NCBI GenBank assembly: GCA_946886565.1
Contig: CAMPIX010000001.1
Coordinates: 1 to 64,000, forward strand
Direction: 5' to 3'
Length of the DNA: 64,000 nucleotides
Origin: an uncultured Altererythrobacter sp.
Lineage (GTDB): Bacteria; Pseudomonadota; Alphaproteobacteria; Sphingomonadales; Sphingomonadaceae
Numbering within the stretch: the stretch's first letter is position 1; each line of letters opens with the position of its first letter. The notes below the pieces were generated by a model that worked only from the letters and a program-made list of their open reading frames with translations, did not search any database and had not been told where the DNA came from. A program made the translations under genes and the position numbers. Positions 18,070-26,424 of the stretch are shown here, piece by piece.

Positions 18070-18257
18070 TCCATCGTGACCGACGCGCGACGCCGCATGG
18101 CGCCAAAAGCCGCCCGCCGCGCAGCGGTTGCCCACGGGGGCCCGCCGAACAGCGTCGCTTGCTTGCGCCTAGCGTTGCTAGGCGACTGCGCTGCGCTCCT
18201 TGTCGGCGGGCCCCCGTGGGCAATCACGATCCTAGACCTGTTTGAGTTTCGACCCTA
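17988..18257. repeat. MITE-like element in the ribD-ribE junction
   Basis: A 270-bp element with perfect terminal inverted repeats of 21 bp plus flanking TA: left 17988-18010 (TA, then GGGTCGAAACTCAAACAGG and TC), right 18235-18257. A second inner inverted repeat pairs TTGCCCACGGGGGCCCGCC near 18128 with GGCGGGCCCCCGTGGGCAA near 18205, around GCCTAG-cgttg-CTAGGC. TA at both ends suggests a TA target duplication (IS630/mariner type). No complete gene inside. It covers the 3' end of ribD and stops 10 bases before the ribE start. Confidence 0.85.
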
Positions 18258-18267
18258 GGAGCGGCGA

Positions 18268-18885
18268 ATGTTCACCGGGATAGTCAATGCGGTCGGCACG
18301 ATCGAGGAGGTACGCCAGCGTGGCGACCTGCGCCTGCGCGTCGCCTGCCCCTACGATCCCGAAAAAATCGCCATCGGCGCTTCGATCGCCTGCTCGGGCG
18401 TGTGCCTGACCGTGGTCGAGCGGGGTGGCACGGCGGGGGACGCCTGGTTCGCGGTCGACGTCTCGAGCGAAACCGTCTCGCGCACAGTGCCCGGCATGTG
18501 GGCGGCGGGCCGCAAGCTCAATCTCGAAACCGCGCTGCGCCTCGGCGACGAACTCGGCGGGCACATCGTTACCGGCCACGTCGATACCGTGGGCGACGTC
18601 CGGCTCGCGCGGCCCGAGGGCGGCTCGACCACGGTTGCGATCCGGGTTCGCGCCGAGTTCGCCCCGTTCATCGCGCCCAAGGGCTCGATCACCGTCGACG
18701 GCGTCTCGCTCACGGTCAACGACGTGCGCGACCGCGAGGACGGCGCATGCGACTTCCGGCTCAATCTCATCCCGCACACCGCCGAGGTCACTACACTCGG
18801 CGACCTGGCCGAGGGGGGCCGGGTCAATCTCGAAATCGACGTGCTCGCGCGTTATCTGAAGCGCATGCAGAGCCTCCAGCGGTAG
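18268..18885 (+). CDS. ribE: riboflavin synthase, alpha subunit
   Basis: A 205-residue enzyme starting MFTGIVNAVGTIEEV, with two lumazine-binding halves; GHVDTVGDV and KGSITVDGVSLTVNDV are typical. It dismutates two 6,7-dimethyl-8-ribityllumazine molecules to riboflavin. Follows ribD, from which it is separated by the MITE-like element, so its supply of transcript and any former translational coupling to ribD may have changed. Confidence 0.96.
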   Translation: MFTGIVNAVGTIEEVRQRGDLRLRVACPYDPEKIAIGASIACSGVCLTVVERGGTAGDAWFAVDVSSETVSRTVPGMWAAGRKLNLETALRLGDELGGHIVTGHVDTVGDVRLARPEGGSTTVAIRVRAEFAPFIAPKGSITVDGVSLTVNDVRDREDGACDFRLNLIPHTAEVTTLGDLAEGGRVNLEIDVLARYLKRMQSLQR

Positions 18886-18910
18886 CAGCGGTGAATTTTC
18901 TACGCTTTCC

Positions 18911-18944
18911 GGTAACTTGACCGCAAAGCGTTTACCTTTTTTTT
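18911..18944 (+). terminator. possible terminator after ribE
   Basis: GGTAAC (18911-18916) can pair imperfectly with GTTTACC (18930-18936), followed by eight T residues (18937-18944), which stand out in this GC-rich sequence. The stem is short and has a mismatch, so the call is weak; it could instead be leader DNA of the HD-GYP gene. Confidence 0.4.
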
Positions 18945-18984
18945 GGCGATTCCCGGGTATGCCTCTTTTCGGGAGGCAAAGAGC

Positions 18985-20241
18985 ATGTTGCGGCGTATCG
19001 AACCGTCGGAAGTCGAGCTGGGGATGTTCATCCACAAGCTCGAGGGGAACTGGTTTTCGCATCCGTTCTGGAAGCGCCGCTTCGTGCTCGAGGATCCGCG
19101 CGATCTCGCGGCTTTGCGCGACAGCGACGTTGCCGGTGTGGTTATCGACGAGACGCTCGGCGCCCACCCGTCTGCAAGCGAAGCGGCCACCCCCCAGGCG
19201 CAGCCGAGAAAGCCCGTCCCGCTTCATCGCAGCGTGCCGCCCAGGCGCACCGCTTTCCGCGCCGCGAGCACGAGCGCCGACCCGCTGCCCATCGCGCGCG
19301 AGTTCGGCGCGGCGCGCCAGATCGCCGACCGTTCGCGCCGCCACATCTCGCAGGCATTTCTCAAGGCGCGCCTGGGCAAGGGCGTGGCGGTGGGCGACGT
19401 GGAACCCGTCGTCGAGGAAATCTATGGCACCGTGCAGCGCAACCCGCACGCGTTCTCCGGCCTCCTGCGCTGCCAGCGCGACAAGGAGGAGACCTACCGC
19501 CACGCGCTGACCGCGTGCGCGTTGATGATCGCGCTCGCGCGCCGGATGCAGCTCTCGCAGGCCGAAACGCACGAGGCGGGGATGGCCGGGCTGCTTATGG
19601 ACGTCGGCGTCGGCCAGCTTCCCGAATCGCTCGATCCGGTCGAGGGCGACTACCGCGCGCTACGCCGGCAACTGCTCGACCAGCATGTGCTGTTCGGACA
19701 CGACATGCTCTGTGTGGCGGGCGACATGCCCGACGCGGTGCTTGCGGTGTCGCGCAACCACCATGAACGGATGGACGGCAGCGGCTATCCCGAGGGGCTG
19801 CGCGGCGAAGAGATCGACCGCCTCTCGCGCATGGCGGCGATCTGCGACGAGTTCGACTATCTCGTGACCGGCGGCTTCCAGCGCCCCCCGGTCGATCCGG
19901 CGGCGGCGATCGAGAGCCTGGTTGCCGAAGGCGACAAGTACGATCCCGAAATCCTGCGCGCCTTTATCGAGAGCGTAGGCGTCTACCCGATCGGTGCGTT
20001 CGTCAGGCTGCGATCCGAGCGGTTGGCGATGGTGGTCGACATCGATCCCGACGATCATGCTCTGCCCGTCGTGCGCACGTTCTACTCACTCGCCACCGGC
20101 AAATCCCTGCGCGGCGAAACGATCCGCCTCGCGCAGTGCTGGGGGGCCGATGCAGTCGAAGGAATCGCCGATCTGTCCGACGTCGAGGTCCCCGCCTTCG
20201 CCGCGCTTCAGGAACGCCTGCTCAACGCCGCCTGCCGCTAG
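18985..20241 (+). CDS. HD-GYP domain protein with degenerate HD motif (DUF3391 N-terminus)
   Basis: A 418-residue protein: DUF3391 region at the N-terminus (LRRIEPSEVELGMFIHKLEG), a variable linker, then an HD-GYP domain. The GYP part is intact (NHHERMDGSGYPEGLRGEEID near residue 255), but the expected LLHDIGK-type HD motif reads GLLMDVGVGQLP near residue 205: the metal-binding His is Met and the Lys is Val. It is therefore doubtful as a c-di-GMP phosphodiesterase and may bind c-di-GMP or act as a scaffold. Start chosen at 18985 because GGGAGG lies 8-13 bases upstream. Confidence 0.88.
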   Translation: MLRRIEPSEVELGMFIHKLEGNWFSHPFWKRRFVLEDPRDLAALRDSDVAGVVIDETLGAHPSASEAATPQAQPRKPVPLHRSVPPRRTAFRAASTSADPLPIAREFGAARQIADRSRRHISQAFLKARLGKGVAVGDVEPVVEEIYGTVQRNPHAFSGLLRCQRDKEETYRHALTACALMIALARRMQLSQAETHEAGMAGLLMDVGVGQLPESLDPVEGDYRALRRQLLDQHVLFGHDMLCVAGDMPDAVLAVSRNHHERMDGSGYPEGLRGEEIDRLSRMAAICDEFDYLVTGGFQRPPVDPAAAIESLVAEGDKYDPEILRAFIESVGVYPIGAFVRLRSERLAMVVDIDPDDHALPVVRTFYSLATGKSLRGETIRLAQCWGADAVEGIADLSDVEVPAFAALQERLLNAACR

Positions 20242-20327
20242 GCGCAAACCCGGCAAGGTCCGCGCATCGCCGGCCCGCCCGCGTTTTTCATTTTCCTACA
20301 CGCCGAAAATCTGCCTTATCCTTCCGG

Positions 20328-20828
20328 ATGAAGCCTTGTCCGCCCGGCGTCCCGCGCCCTCGCACCGCCTCGCCCTCGCGCATTCCTGCATTCCACGCCG
20401 TGCCCGCCCGCGCGCGGCACGATGGCTGGACGCCGCTCAGGCAGGCGGAATTCATCGGCCAGCTCGCCGAGACGCGCTCGGTCGCGGAGGCCGCTCGGCG
20501 CGTGGGAATGGCGCGCGAGACCGCCTATCGCCTGCGCCGTCGCAAGTGGTCGGAGAGCTTCGTCGCCGCGTGGGACGCCGCGCTGGGGCGGCCGGTGTGG
20601 CCTTACGCGCCCGAAAGTCTCACCAAACCGCTGGGAAAGGTCACATATGCAGAGCTCGAATGGCGGCTCGAAAGCGGCTTGTGGCGGGTCGTTCTGCGTC
20701 ACGGGCTCTATCGCGGGGTACGCCGCAAACCCGATAATTCCGCGCTTCTTGCGCTCGTCAGGCGCGCCGGCTTCGGCTCGCGCCGGGGGACGGCGGGCGC
20801 CGCGCTGCGCGCGCGCGACGTGTTTTGA
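20328..20828 (+). CDS. hypothetical protein with helix-turn-helix-like segment
   Basis: A 166-residue basic protein. The segment WTPLRQAEFIGQLAETRSVAEAARRVGMARETAYRLRRR (about residues 33-71) looks like a homeodomain-like helix-turn-helix of the kind seen in small sphingomonad proteins. The rest (PVWPYAPESLTKPLGKVTYAELEW onward) is unassigned. The start ATG 20328 is the only one that keeps a compact N-terminus. A role in DNA binding is inferred from the helix-turn-helix pattern alone. Confidence 0.7.
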   Translation: MKPCPPGVPRPRTASPSRIPAFHAVPARARHDGWTPLRQAEFIGQLAETRSVAEAARRVGMARETAYRLRRRKWSESFVAAWDAALGRPVWPYAPESLTKPLGKVTYAELEWRLESGLWRVVLRHGLYRGVRRKPDNSALLALVRRAGFGSRRGTAGAALRARDVF

Positions 20829-20897
20829 AAACGCGCGCGAACGTGGTCACGGTTCGTCGCGAGCGTGCGGCCGCAGCGGCGCGCCGGCTGTCGTTCC

Positions 20898-22073
20898 CTA
20901 CCCGGTAACCGCGGCGAGCGCCTCGACGAATTTCCCGATATTGCCCTGATGCAATCCGGCGACGTTGATCCGGCCCGAGTTCGCCATGTAGATCGCGTGC
21001 TCGGTGCGCAGCCGCTCGACCTGCTCCCCGGTCACCGGCAGCACCGAGAACAGGCCGTTCTGGTGCGCCAGCGGGGCCAGATCGATCGCGCCCGCCTGCC
21101 CGGCCTGGGCCAGCGTCTCGCGCACCTGGCGCATCCGCGAGCGCATCGTCTCGAGTTCGTCGAGCCAGGTCGCGGTCAGATCGGGATCGCGCAGCACGAT
21201 GCGCACTGCCGCGCCGCCGTGGTCGGGCGGCATCGACCAGGCGGCGCGCGCGAGCGCGTTGAGGTTCGACTGGATCGCCGAAAGCTGTCCAGCCTCGCGC
21301 GCCAGAACGTAGAGCGCCCCGACGCGGTCGCGGTACATCCCGAAGTTCTTGTCGCAGCTATATGCCACGAGCGCCTCGGGCACGGAGGCGAGCACGCGGC
21401 GCAGCCCGTAGGCGTCCTCCTCCATTCCGCGGCCGAGGCCCTGATAGGCAAGATCGAGGATCGGCAGCGCGGCGCTGTTGGCGAAGGCTTCGGCGATCGC
21501 ATCCCACTGCTCGGGCGTGTAGTCGATCCCGGTCGGGTTGTGACAACAGCCGTGAAGCACCACCGCCTCGTTCTCGCCCGCATCGCCGATCGCGGCGAGC
21601 GCGGCCTCGGCGTTGGCGGTGCCGTCGGGATTGGCGTGGTCGAACGCCGCCACTTCGATCCCCACGTCGGCGAGAATCTGCGCGTGGTTCGGCCAGCTCG
21701 GCGTGCCGAGATGCACCCGCGCCGCGCCCGCACGCTGCGCCGCGGCGACCGCGAGCCGCACCGCGCCCGTTCCACCCGGCGTCTGCATTCCCTGGAGCCG
21801 CCCGCCCATCGCGCCATCGCGCCCGAACGCATGCGGCATCAGCGCGTGAACGAAGCCCATGTCGCCCTCGGGGCCGAGATACGACTTCGAATCCTGTTCC
21901 TCGACCAGCCGCGCCTCGGCCTGTTTGATCGCGGCGAACACCGGAGTGTCGCCCTGCCCGGTGCGATAGACACCGACCCCGAGATCGATTTTGTCCGCAC
22001 GGTCGTCGTCGGCGAACAGCTTGATCAGCGCCAGCAGCGCGTCGGGGGCTTGCGGTTCGAGTCTATCGAGCAT
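20898..22073 (-). CDS. tyrB: class I aspartate/aromatic aminotransferase
   Basis: A 391-residue PLP enzyme of the AspC/TyrB subgroup. It starts MLDRLEPQAPDALLALIKLF, has the substrate-side segment IDLGVGVYRT, HGCCHNPTGIDYT near residue 180 and the PLP lysine in SCDKNFGMYRDRVGALY near residue 245. It exchanges amino groups between aspartate or aromatic amino acids and 2-oxoglutarate. Which amino acid is preferred cannot be told from sequence. A start 12 codons upstream is open but lacks family similarity. Confidence 0.93.
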   Translation of the reverse strand: MLDRLEPQAPDALLALIKLFADDDRADKIDLGVGVYRTGQGDTPVFAAIKQAEARLVEEQDSKSYLGPEGDMGFVHALMPHAFGRDGAMGGRLQGMQTPGGTGAVRLAVAAAQRAGAARVHLGTPSWPNHAQILADVGIEVAAFDHANPDGTANAEAALAAIGDAGENEAVVLHGCCHNPTGIDYTPEQWDAIAEAFANSAALPILDLAYQGLGRGMEEDAYGLRRVLASVPEALVAYSCDKNFGMYRDRVGALYVLAREAGQLSAIQSNLNALARAAWSMPPDHGGAAVRIVLRDPDLTATWLDELETMRSRMRQVRETLAQAGQAGAIDLAPLAHQNGLFSVLPVTGEQVERLRTEHAIYMANSGRINVAGLHQGNIGKFVEALAAVTG

Positions 22074-22163
22074 GACGCCCGCCATGCCCAGACGCACCAG
22101 GAGCCGCAACAGGAAATCCCGTCGCGGCCCCCTCGAGCAGTGCAGTTTTTTCTTATAGTGCGA

Positions 22164-22997
22164 CTAGAAGGGCAACCAGCGCTGCTCTTTGGAAAACTTC
22201 ATGTAGCCCGCGTTGATGCCGAGGCGCAGCCCGGCCCCCACGCGGATCGGGATCAGAACGATGTCGTCCTTGCGCAGATAGCTCGCAGTCAGCCCGCCGA
22301 CCACGTAGGCCTGCCCTTCGCCCGCCGGGTAGCGTTCGTAGAGCTGCTCGGTGTCGTAGAGATTGTACACGAGCACGAAAGTGTTGCTCGCGTTGGCGCC
22401 GACGTCGAACCCGATCGATGGCCCCGTCCAGTACACCGGACGCTGGCCTTCGACCTTGTGATAGAGCGTGCCGGAGCCGTAGCGCGCGCCGACGATGAAT
22501 GCGCCGCCCGCCTCGCGCCCGACGATGTAGGCGTTGGGCTCGCCCTGTTCCTCGAGCAGATCCTCGATCAACCGGGCGAGGCCTTCGGCGCCCTTGCCGA
22601 ACACGCTCTCGGCGGCGCCGATCAGATCGTCCTTCTTGTACGTGTCGCCCTGTGCGGCGGCGACCGCAGGCTCGGCCGAAGCCTGGCTGGCAGCGACCGA
22701 GGGCTCGCTGGTCGTCACCACCGGATCGGACCAGGCAGGCGCGACCTCGGCATCGGCCGGCGGGTCTTGCGAATAGACGACGTAGTTGTCATGCTGCGGA
22801 TAGCTCGCTTCGGCCTGCTGGCTCGGCTCCTGATAGACGGGCTGCGCGCCGGGTGCTTCCTCGAGATCGCCGTCGATATTGATTGCGGTGTCGGGATCGA
22901 ACGTCTCGATCGATTGCGCGCCGGCCGGCATCGCGACGAGCGCCGCGGCCCCCGCAAAGGCGGCAAATGCCTGACGCATGGCGGGAATGATCTTCAC
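22164..22997 (-). CDS. eipA: EipA/DUF1134 family exported protein
   Basis: A 277-residue protein of the DUF1134 family, whose Brucella member EipA is a periplasmic protein needed for envelope integrity. It has a signal peptide (MRQAFAAFAGAAALVAMPAGAQS), an Ala/Pro/Glu-rich middle of about 110 residues, and the conserved C-terminal domain (EAGGAFIVGARYGSGTLYHK, PSIGFDVGANASNTFVLVYNLYD, RVGAGLRLGINAGYMKFS). The GTG at 22997 is preferred: AGGAGG lies six bases ahead of it. An ATG seven codons on is the alternative. Confidence 0.88.
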   Translation of the reverse strand: MKIIPAMRQAFAAFAGAAALVAMPAGAQSIETFDPDTAINIDGDLEEAPGAQPVYQEPSQQAEASYPQHDNYVVYSQDPPADAEVAPAWSDPVVTTSEPSVAASQASAEPAVAAAQGDTYKKDDLIGAAESVFGKGAEGLARLIEDLLEEQGEPNAYIVGREAGGAFIVGARYGSGTLYHKVEGQRPVYWTGPSIGFDVGANASNTFVLVYNLYDTEQLYERYPAGEGQAYVVGGLTASYLRKDDIVLIPIRVGAGLRLGINAGYMKFSKEQRWLPF

Positions 22998-23227
22998 TGG
23001 GCCCCTCCTGAATTCGAAACCCGGGCCCGAAACTCCGGACCTGTCCATCGCGCAAGAGAGTCCCCTGCGGCTGAAGCGGCAATGAACCGGCGACGAGTCG
23101 AATCCAAAACAAGGCGAACCGAGTCGATTTGCCGTGAATCCCGCCGCTTAGGCGCGAGGTCGAGAGGCGGCTTGCAGCCGCTATCGCCGCTCGTTATAGC
23201 GCGCCCCTCGCAACGCCGCGGGCGTGC

Positions 23228-23319
23228 GGAGACGTGGGTGAGTGGCTGAAACCAGTTCCCTGCTAAGGAACCATACCCTTTACCGGGTATCGAGGGTTCG
23301 AATCCCTCCGTCTCCGCCA
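23228..23319 (+). tRNA. tRNA-Ser (GCU)
   Basis: A 92-base class II tRNA with the CCA end encoded. The acceptor GGAGACG pairs with CGTCTCC, the anticodon GCT sits in TTCCCTGCTAAGGAA, there is a long variable arm (CCATACCCTTTACCGGGTATC) and the T arm GAGGG-TTCGAAT-CCCTC. It reads AGC/AGU serine codons. Its 3' end is the likely integration site of the element that follows. Confidence 0.98.
23290..23319 (+). other. probable attachment site (tRNA-Ser 3' end)
   Basis: The 3' end of tRNA-Ser, from the T arm to CCA, lies 195 bases before a tyrosine integrase gene that points away from it. This is the usual arrangement of elements that integrate into tRNA genes and restore the tRNA. The exact core cannot be set, because no second copy of this sequence was found in the window. 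Confidence 0.55.
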
Positions 23320-23513
23320 AAATCCCGAAAATCAGCGAACTGCCACGACCGCCTGCGGTCTGTGAAACCCGCATAAATCAGCCAAAAACTCGTCGAATCT
23401 GAGCCGCCGCCGTTCGTTGCCGAACGCCTCAGACCGCTGATAACTTTATGACTAGTTTTATGACTGGACAATGTTCGGGTCTGCTCTCAAACTTCTCATC
23501 GGAGGCAAGAGAG

Positions 23514-24716
23514 ATGCATGTTCGCGGTCGACTCAATGTGCGCCAGCTACCCAGCCTGACCGAGCCCGGCATTTATGCCGATGGTGGCGGTCTCTATCTG
23601 CGGGTCCGGAAGTCACAGAGACAGCGGGAGAATTCTGCACCGCCAACCCGGTCATGGCTTTACATCTGCATGGTGAATGGCCGGCGTCGCGAGGTGGGCC
23701 TGGGCTCAATCTTGGACGTGAGCCTCGCCCAAGCTCGCGATCTTGCATCCGATACGCGGGCAGCCTTTCGGCAAGGACGCGACCCGGTCGAGGAACGCAG
23801 GGAAGCGAAGCACGAGGTCGCTGATCGGATTACGTTCGGCGAGTTCGCCGACGCTCTCATTGACGATATCGAGAGCGGGTTCAGGAACGAGAAGCATCGC
23901 AAGCAATGGCGTTCGACGCTCAAGGCGCATGCGTCATCCCTGACGGACAGGGTCATTAGAGAAATCGATACAGACGACATTCTGGAAGTCCTGAAACCGA
24001 TCTGGCTTAAACTCCCCGAGACCGCTTCTCGCGTTCGCGGCCGAATCGAGCGCATTCTGGACGCGGCCAAGGCCAAAGGCCACCGCGACGGCGAGAACCC
24101 TGCACGGTGGCGGGGGCATCTCGACCTTCTTCTTCCCAGGCGGCCGAAGGCAACGAAGGGGCATCACGCGGCACTGCCATTTGGCGAGATTGCCGATTTT
24201 ATGGATGACATAAGGAGACGCGAGGCCCTGGCTGCCCGCGCGCTAGAGTTTACCATCCTGACCGCCGCGCGATCGGGAGAAACGTTTGGCGCGACATGGG
24301 AGGAAATCGATCTCGATCTGGCACTCTGGACCGTTCCTGCCGATCGGATGAAAGCCGGAGCCGAGCATCAAGTGCCGCTCAGCCCGGATGTAGTATCGCT
24401 CCTTCGCGATCTCCGGCCGAAGACGGCAAAGCCGGGGGATCTTGTTTTTCAGAGCGCCGCCGGCTCAAAGCTCTCCAACATGTCGATGGCGATGCTTCTG
24501 CGCAGAATGGATCGCAGCTCGATTACCGTGCACGGTTTTCGCTCGACTTTCCGCGACTGGGCGGGCGAGACGACGAAATTCGCACGCGAGGATGTCGAGA
24601 TGGCGCTAGCGCACGCGATCGAATCGAAGACCGAGCGGGCCTATCGCCGAGGTCGTGCGCTCGAAAAGCGGCGCAAGCTTATGGGCGCTTGGGCGCGATA
24701 CTGCCTTAAAAAATGA
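23514..24716 (+). CDS. int: tyrosine integrase (P4/DUF4102 type)
   Basis: A 400-residue site-specific recombinase. It has the arm-binding DUF4102 region (LTEPGIYADGGGLYLRVRK near residue 14), a core-binding SAM-like domain, and the catalytic domain with Arg in TAARSGETFGATW near residue 267, HGFRSTFRDWAGE near 344 and the Tyr region SKTERAYRRG near 375. The ATG at 23514 has GGAGG eight bases ahead, which decides it over the ATG at 23448. It would integrate and excise the element at tRNA-Ser. Confidence 0.95.
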   Translation: MHVRGRLNVRQLPSLTEPGIYADGGGLYLRVRKSQRQRENSAPPTRSWLYICMVNGRRREVGLGSILDVSLAQARDLASDTRAAFRQGRDPVEERREAKHEVADRITFGEFADALIDDIESGFRNEKHRKQWRSTLKAHASSLTDRVIREIDTDDILEVLKPIWLKLPETASRVRGRIERILDAAKAKGHRDGENPARWRGHLDLLLPRRPKATKGHHAALPFGEIADFMDDIRRREALAARALEFTILTAARSGETFGATWEEIDLDLALWTVPADRMKAGAEHQVPLSPDVVSLLRDLRPKTAKPGDLVFQSAAGSKLSNMSMAMLLRRMDRSSITVHGFRSTFRDWAGETTKFAREDVEMALAHAIESKTERAYRRGRALEKRRKLMGAWARYCLKK

Positions 24717-24728
24717 GGGGTAGGCCCT

Positions 24729-24992
24729 TCAGCCCGATCTTCGCTTCAGGCTGTTTTCCAAGCGCAGGCGCAGAATGAGCGCATCGATGCTCGACTGGAT
24801 GACGAGTGTTCGGCGCCCGATACGAACGGCTTCGAGCTCGCCTTCTGCAATCAGTTCGTAGAGCTTCGTCTTGCCGATATCGAGCATATACATGGCGCGG
24901 TCGACCCGCACGCAGATGGGGCGGGCCTCCGAGGCGGGGCTAGGCATTTTCGATTGCCCGCCGTCCGCGCGACCAATCGCTTTGTCGCTCAC
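24729..24992 (-). CDS. excisionase-like helix-turn-helix protein
   Basis: An 87-residue protein with a winged HTH of the MerR/excisionase kind (MYMLDIGKTKLYELIAEGELEAVRIGRRTLVIQSSIDALI, about residues 34-73). Such proteins serve as recombination directionality factors or as regulators. It converges with the integrase, 12 bases apart, and overlaps the DUF2274 gene by four bases, so it is the last gene of the leftward trb unit. Confidence 0.8.
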   Translation of the reverse strand: MSDKAIGRADGGQSKMPSPASEARPICVRVDRAMYMLDIGKTKLYELIAEGELEAVRIGRRTLVIQSSIDALILRLRLENSLKRRSG

Positions 24993-25210
24993 GATATTCG
25001 TCCGCTCTGCCGAGCCTTTGCGAAGCCGCGGTCGCTGTCGAGGAAAGCGCGAAGCATGTGCGGTATGAGATCGGCGACGGACTCGGATTGTCCATATTGC
25101 TCGCGATAGACGTCCGAATATTCCGATAGCGCTTGGCTCAGGTCGGGAGGCATGCTGATCGTTAGTTTAACCGGCGTGCGCTCGGGGAGCTTGGCGAGTT
25201 TGAGTGGCAT
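24989..25210 (-). CDS. DUF2274 protein
   Basis: A 73-residue protein of the DUF2274 family (LKLAKLPERTPVKLTISMPPDL, then LIPHMLRAFLDSDRGFAKAR), which regularly follows trbI in alpha- and gammaproteobacterial conjugative elements. The middle has a ribbon-helix-helix look (KLTISMPPDLSQALSEYSDVY), so a DNA-binding role is possible. It lies 11 bases after trbI and overlaps the HTH gene by four bases. Confidence 0.85.
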   Translation of the reverse strand: MPLKLAKLPERTPVKLTISMPPDLSQALSEYSDVYREQYGQSESVADLIPHMLRAFLDSDRGFAKARQSGRIS

Positions 25211-25221
25211 ACGGACTGTTC

Positions 25222-26424
25222 CTATTCTTGCCAGGGCTCGAGGACGAGATCGCGGTGGACGACCAAGCGCACCGAAGCGCCTGGTCGGATCGTGATCGTC
25301 GGCTGTACGGTTAGATTACGCGAGACGAGTTGGTCGCCCGCGCGCGATGCATTCTGCTGCGTCGATTCCCGGATCGCCTGCACCAAGTCGCTTTCACCGG
25401 AAAAAGTGAGGTTCGATCCGACCCCAAGGAGCGTCGATATCGCGGCGCCCTTGAGCAGTGACCAAGTGTGAAAATCGACTTGATCGGCAAGACCCGCATA
25501 GCCCGATGGATCGGTCGCGGGGACATTGTCGATCCGAAGTGAGGAACCATCGGGCAAAATCAGCCGCTGCCACACGACGAGCGCACGCCGCTGACCGAAC
25601 GCGACGACGCTATCGTAGCTGCCCACCAGTCGCGCGCCTTGCGGAACGAGCAGGACCTTTCCCGTGGCGCTATCGTACACCCGTTCAGTTACCTGGGCGA
25701 CGACGAGGCCCGGAAGGTCCGACCGCAGCCCAGTGATCAGGCTCGCCGCAATTACACTGCCCGCGCTCAGCATATAAGGCGAGGCGGCTGGCCGCAGACG
25801 ATATGGGTTTACAGCCGTGGGACCCGGCGACGAGATAAAATCCAGCTTGCGCTGCTGGCCGTTTGGATCGCGCACGGGATCAAGTTGGACGCGATCCTCG
25901 ACCACCGCCGACGCGACGCTTGGTTCGGGAGCCGGTGGAACGGCTGCATTCGCCTTTGTATCGTTTGATCTTACGAGAAGAGGTGATTCCCTCGCGGCGC
26001 GCTGCTCTGCGGCAAGCCGTTCTTTCCGTTCAGCCGCGGCCTGATCGATCATCGGCTCGCCGCTAACCGGCATCGCATTGCGTTGCCGCTCGCGAAGGAT
26101 TGGCCGGCCGAGATCACCCGGAAGCGGCGGCCCCAGCTTTGGCACGTCTTCATAACTAGCGGGGAGCGGCGAAAGCGCATCGTCAGGCGCCGTCGCCGGA
26201 GGTGCTGGATCGCTGCCGGTTTCATCGGCCATTCGCAGATCAACCGGCTGAAGCGCCGTCCATGCCACGCCAACCACCCCGAGTGAGGTAAGGGCAGCAA
26301 GTCCGATCACTGCACCACGCTTGAACCGCACCGCTGGCGCTGGTTGTGCTCGAAGTGACAAAGTCTCGGGATCAAGCTTGCGTGGCTGCTCGGTCGCAGC
26401 CGCGGGGGTCGGTGTCTCCGTCAC
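25222..26424 (-). CDS. trbI: TrbI, VirB10-like mating-channel protein
   Basis: A 400-residue VirB10-type protein: short cytoplasmic N-terminus, one membrane helix (VIGLAALTSLGVVGVAWTAL, about residues 40-59), a Pro-rich periplasmic stretch and the C-terminal beta-barrel domain (SPYMLSAGSVIAASLITGLRSDLPG, then GYAGLADQVDFHTWSLLKGAAIS). It spans both membranes and forms the core complex with TrbG. Its start overlaps the trbG stop by four bases. Confidence 0.95.
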   Translation of the reverse strand: MTETPTPAAATEQPRKLDPETLSLRAQPAPAVRFKRGAVIGLAALTSLGVVGVAWTALQPVDLRMADETGSDPAPPATAPDDALSPLPASYEDVPKLGPPLPGDLGRPILRERQRNAMPVSGEPMIDQAAAERKERLAAEQRAARESPLLVRSNDTKANAAVPPAPEPSVASAVVEDRVQLDPVRDPNGQQRKLDFISSPGPTAVNPYRLRPAASPYMLSAGSVIAASLITGLRSDLPGLVVAQVTERVYDSATGKVLLVPQGARLVGSYDSVVAFGQRRALVVWQRLILPDGSSLRIDNVPATDPSGYAGLADQVDFHTWSLLKGAAISTLLGVGSNLTFSGESDLVQAIRESTQQNASRAGDQLVSRNLTVQPTITIRPGASVRLVVHRDLVLEPWQE

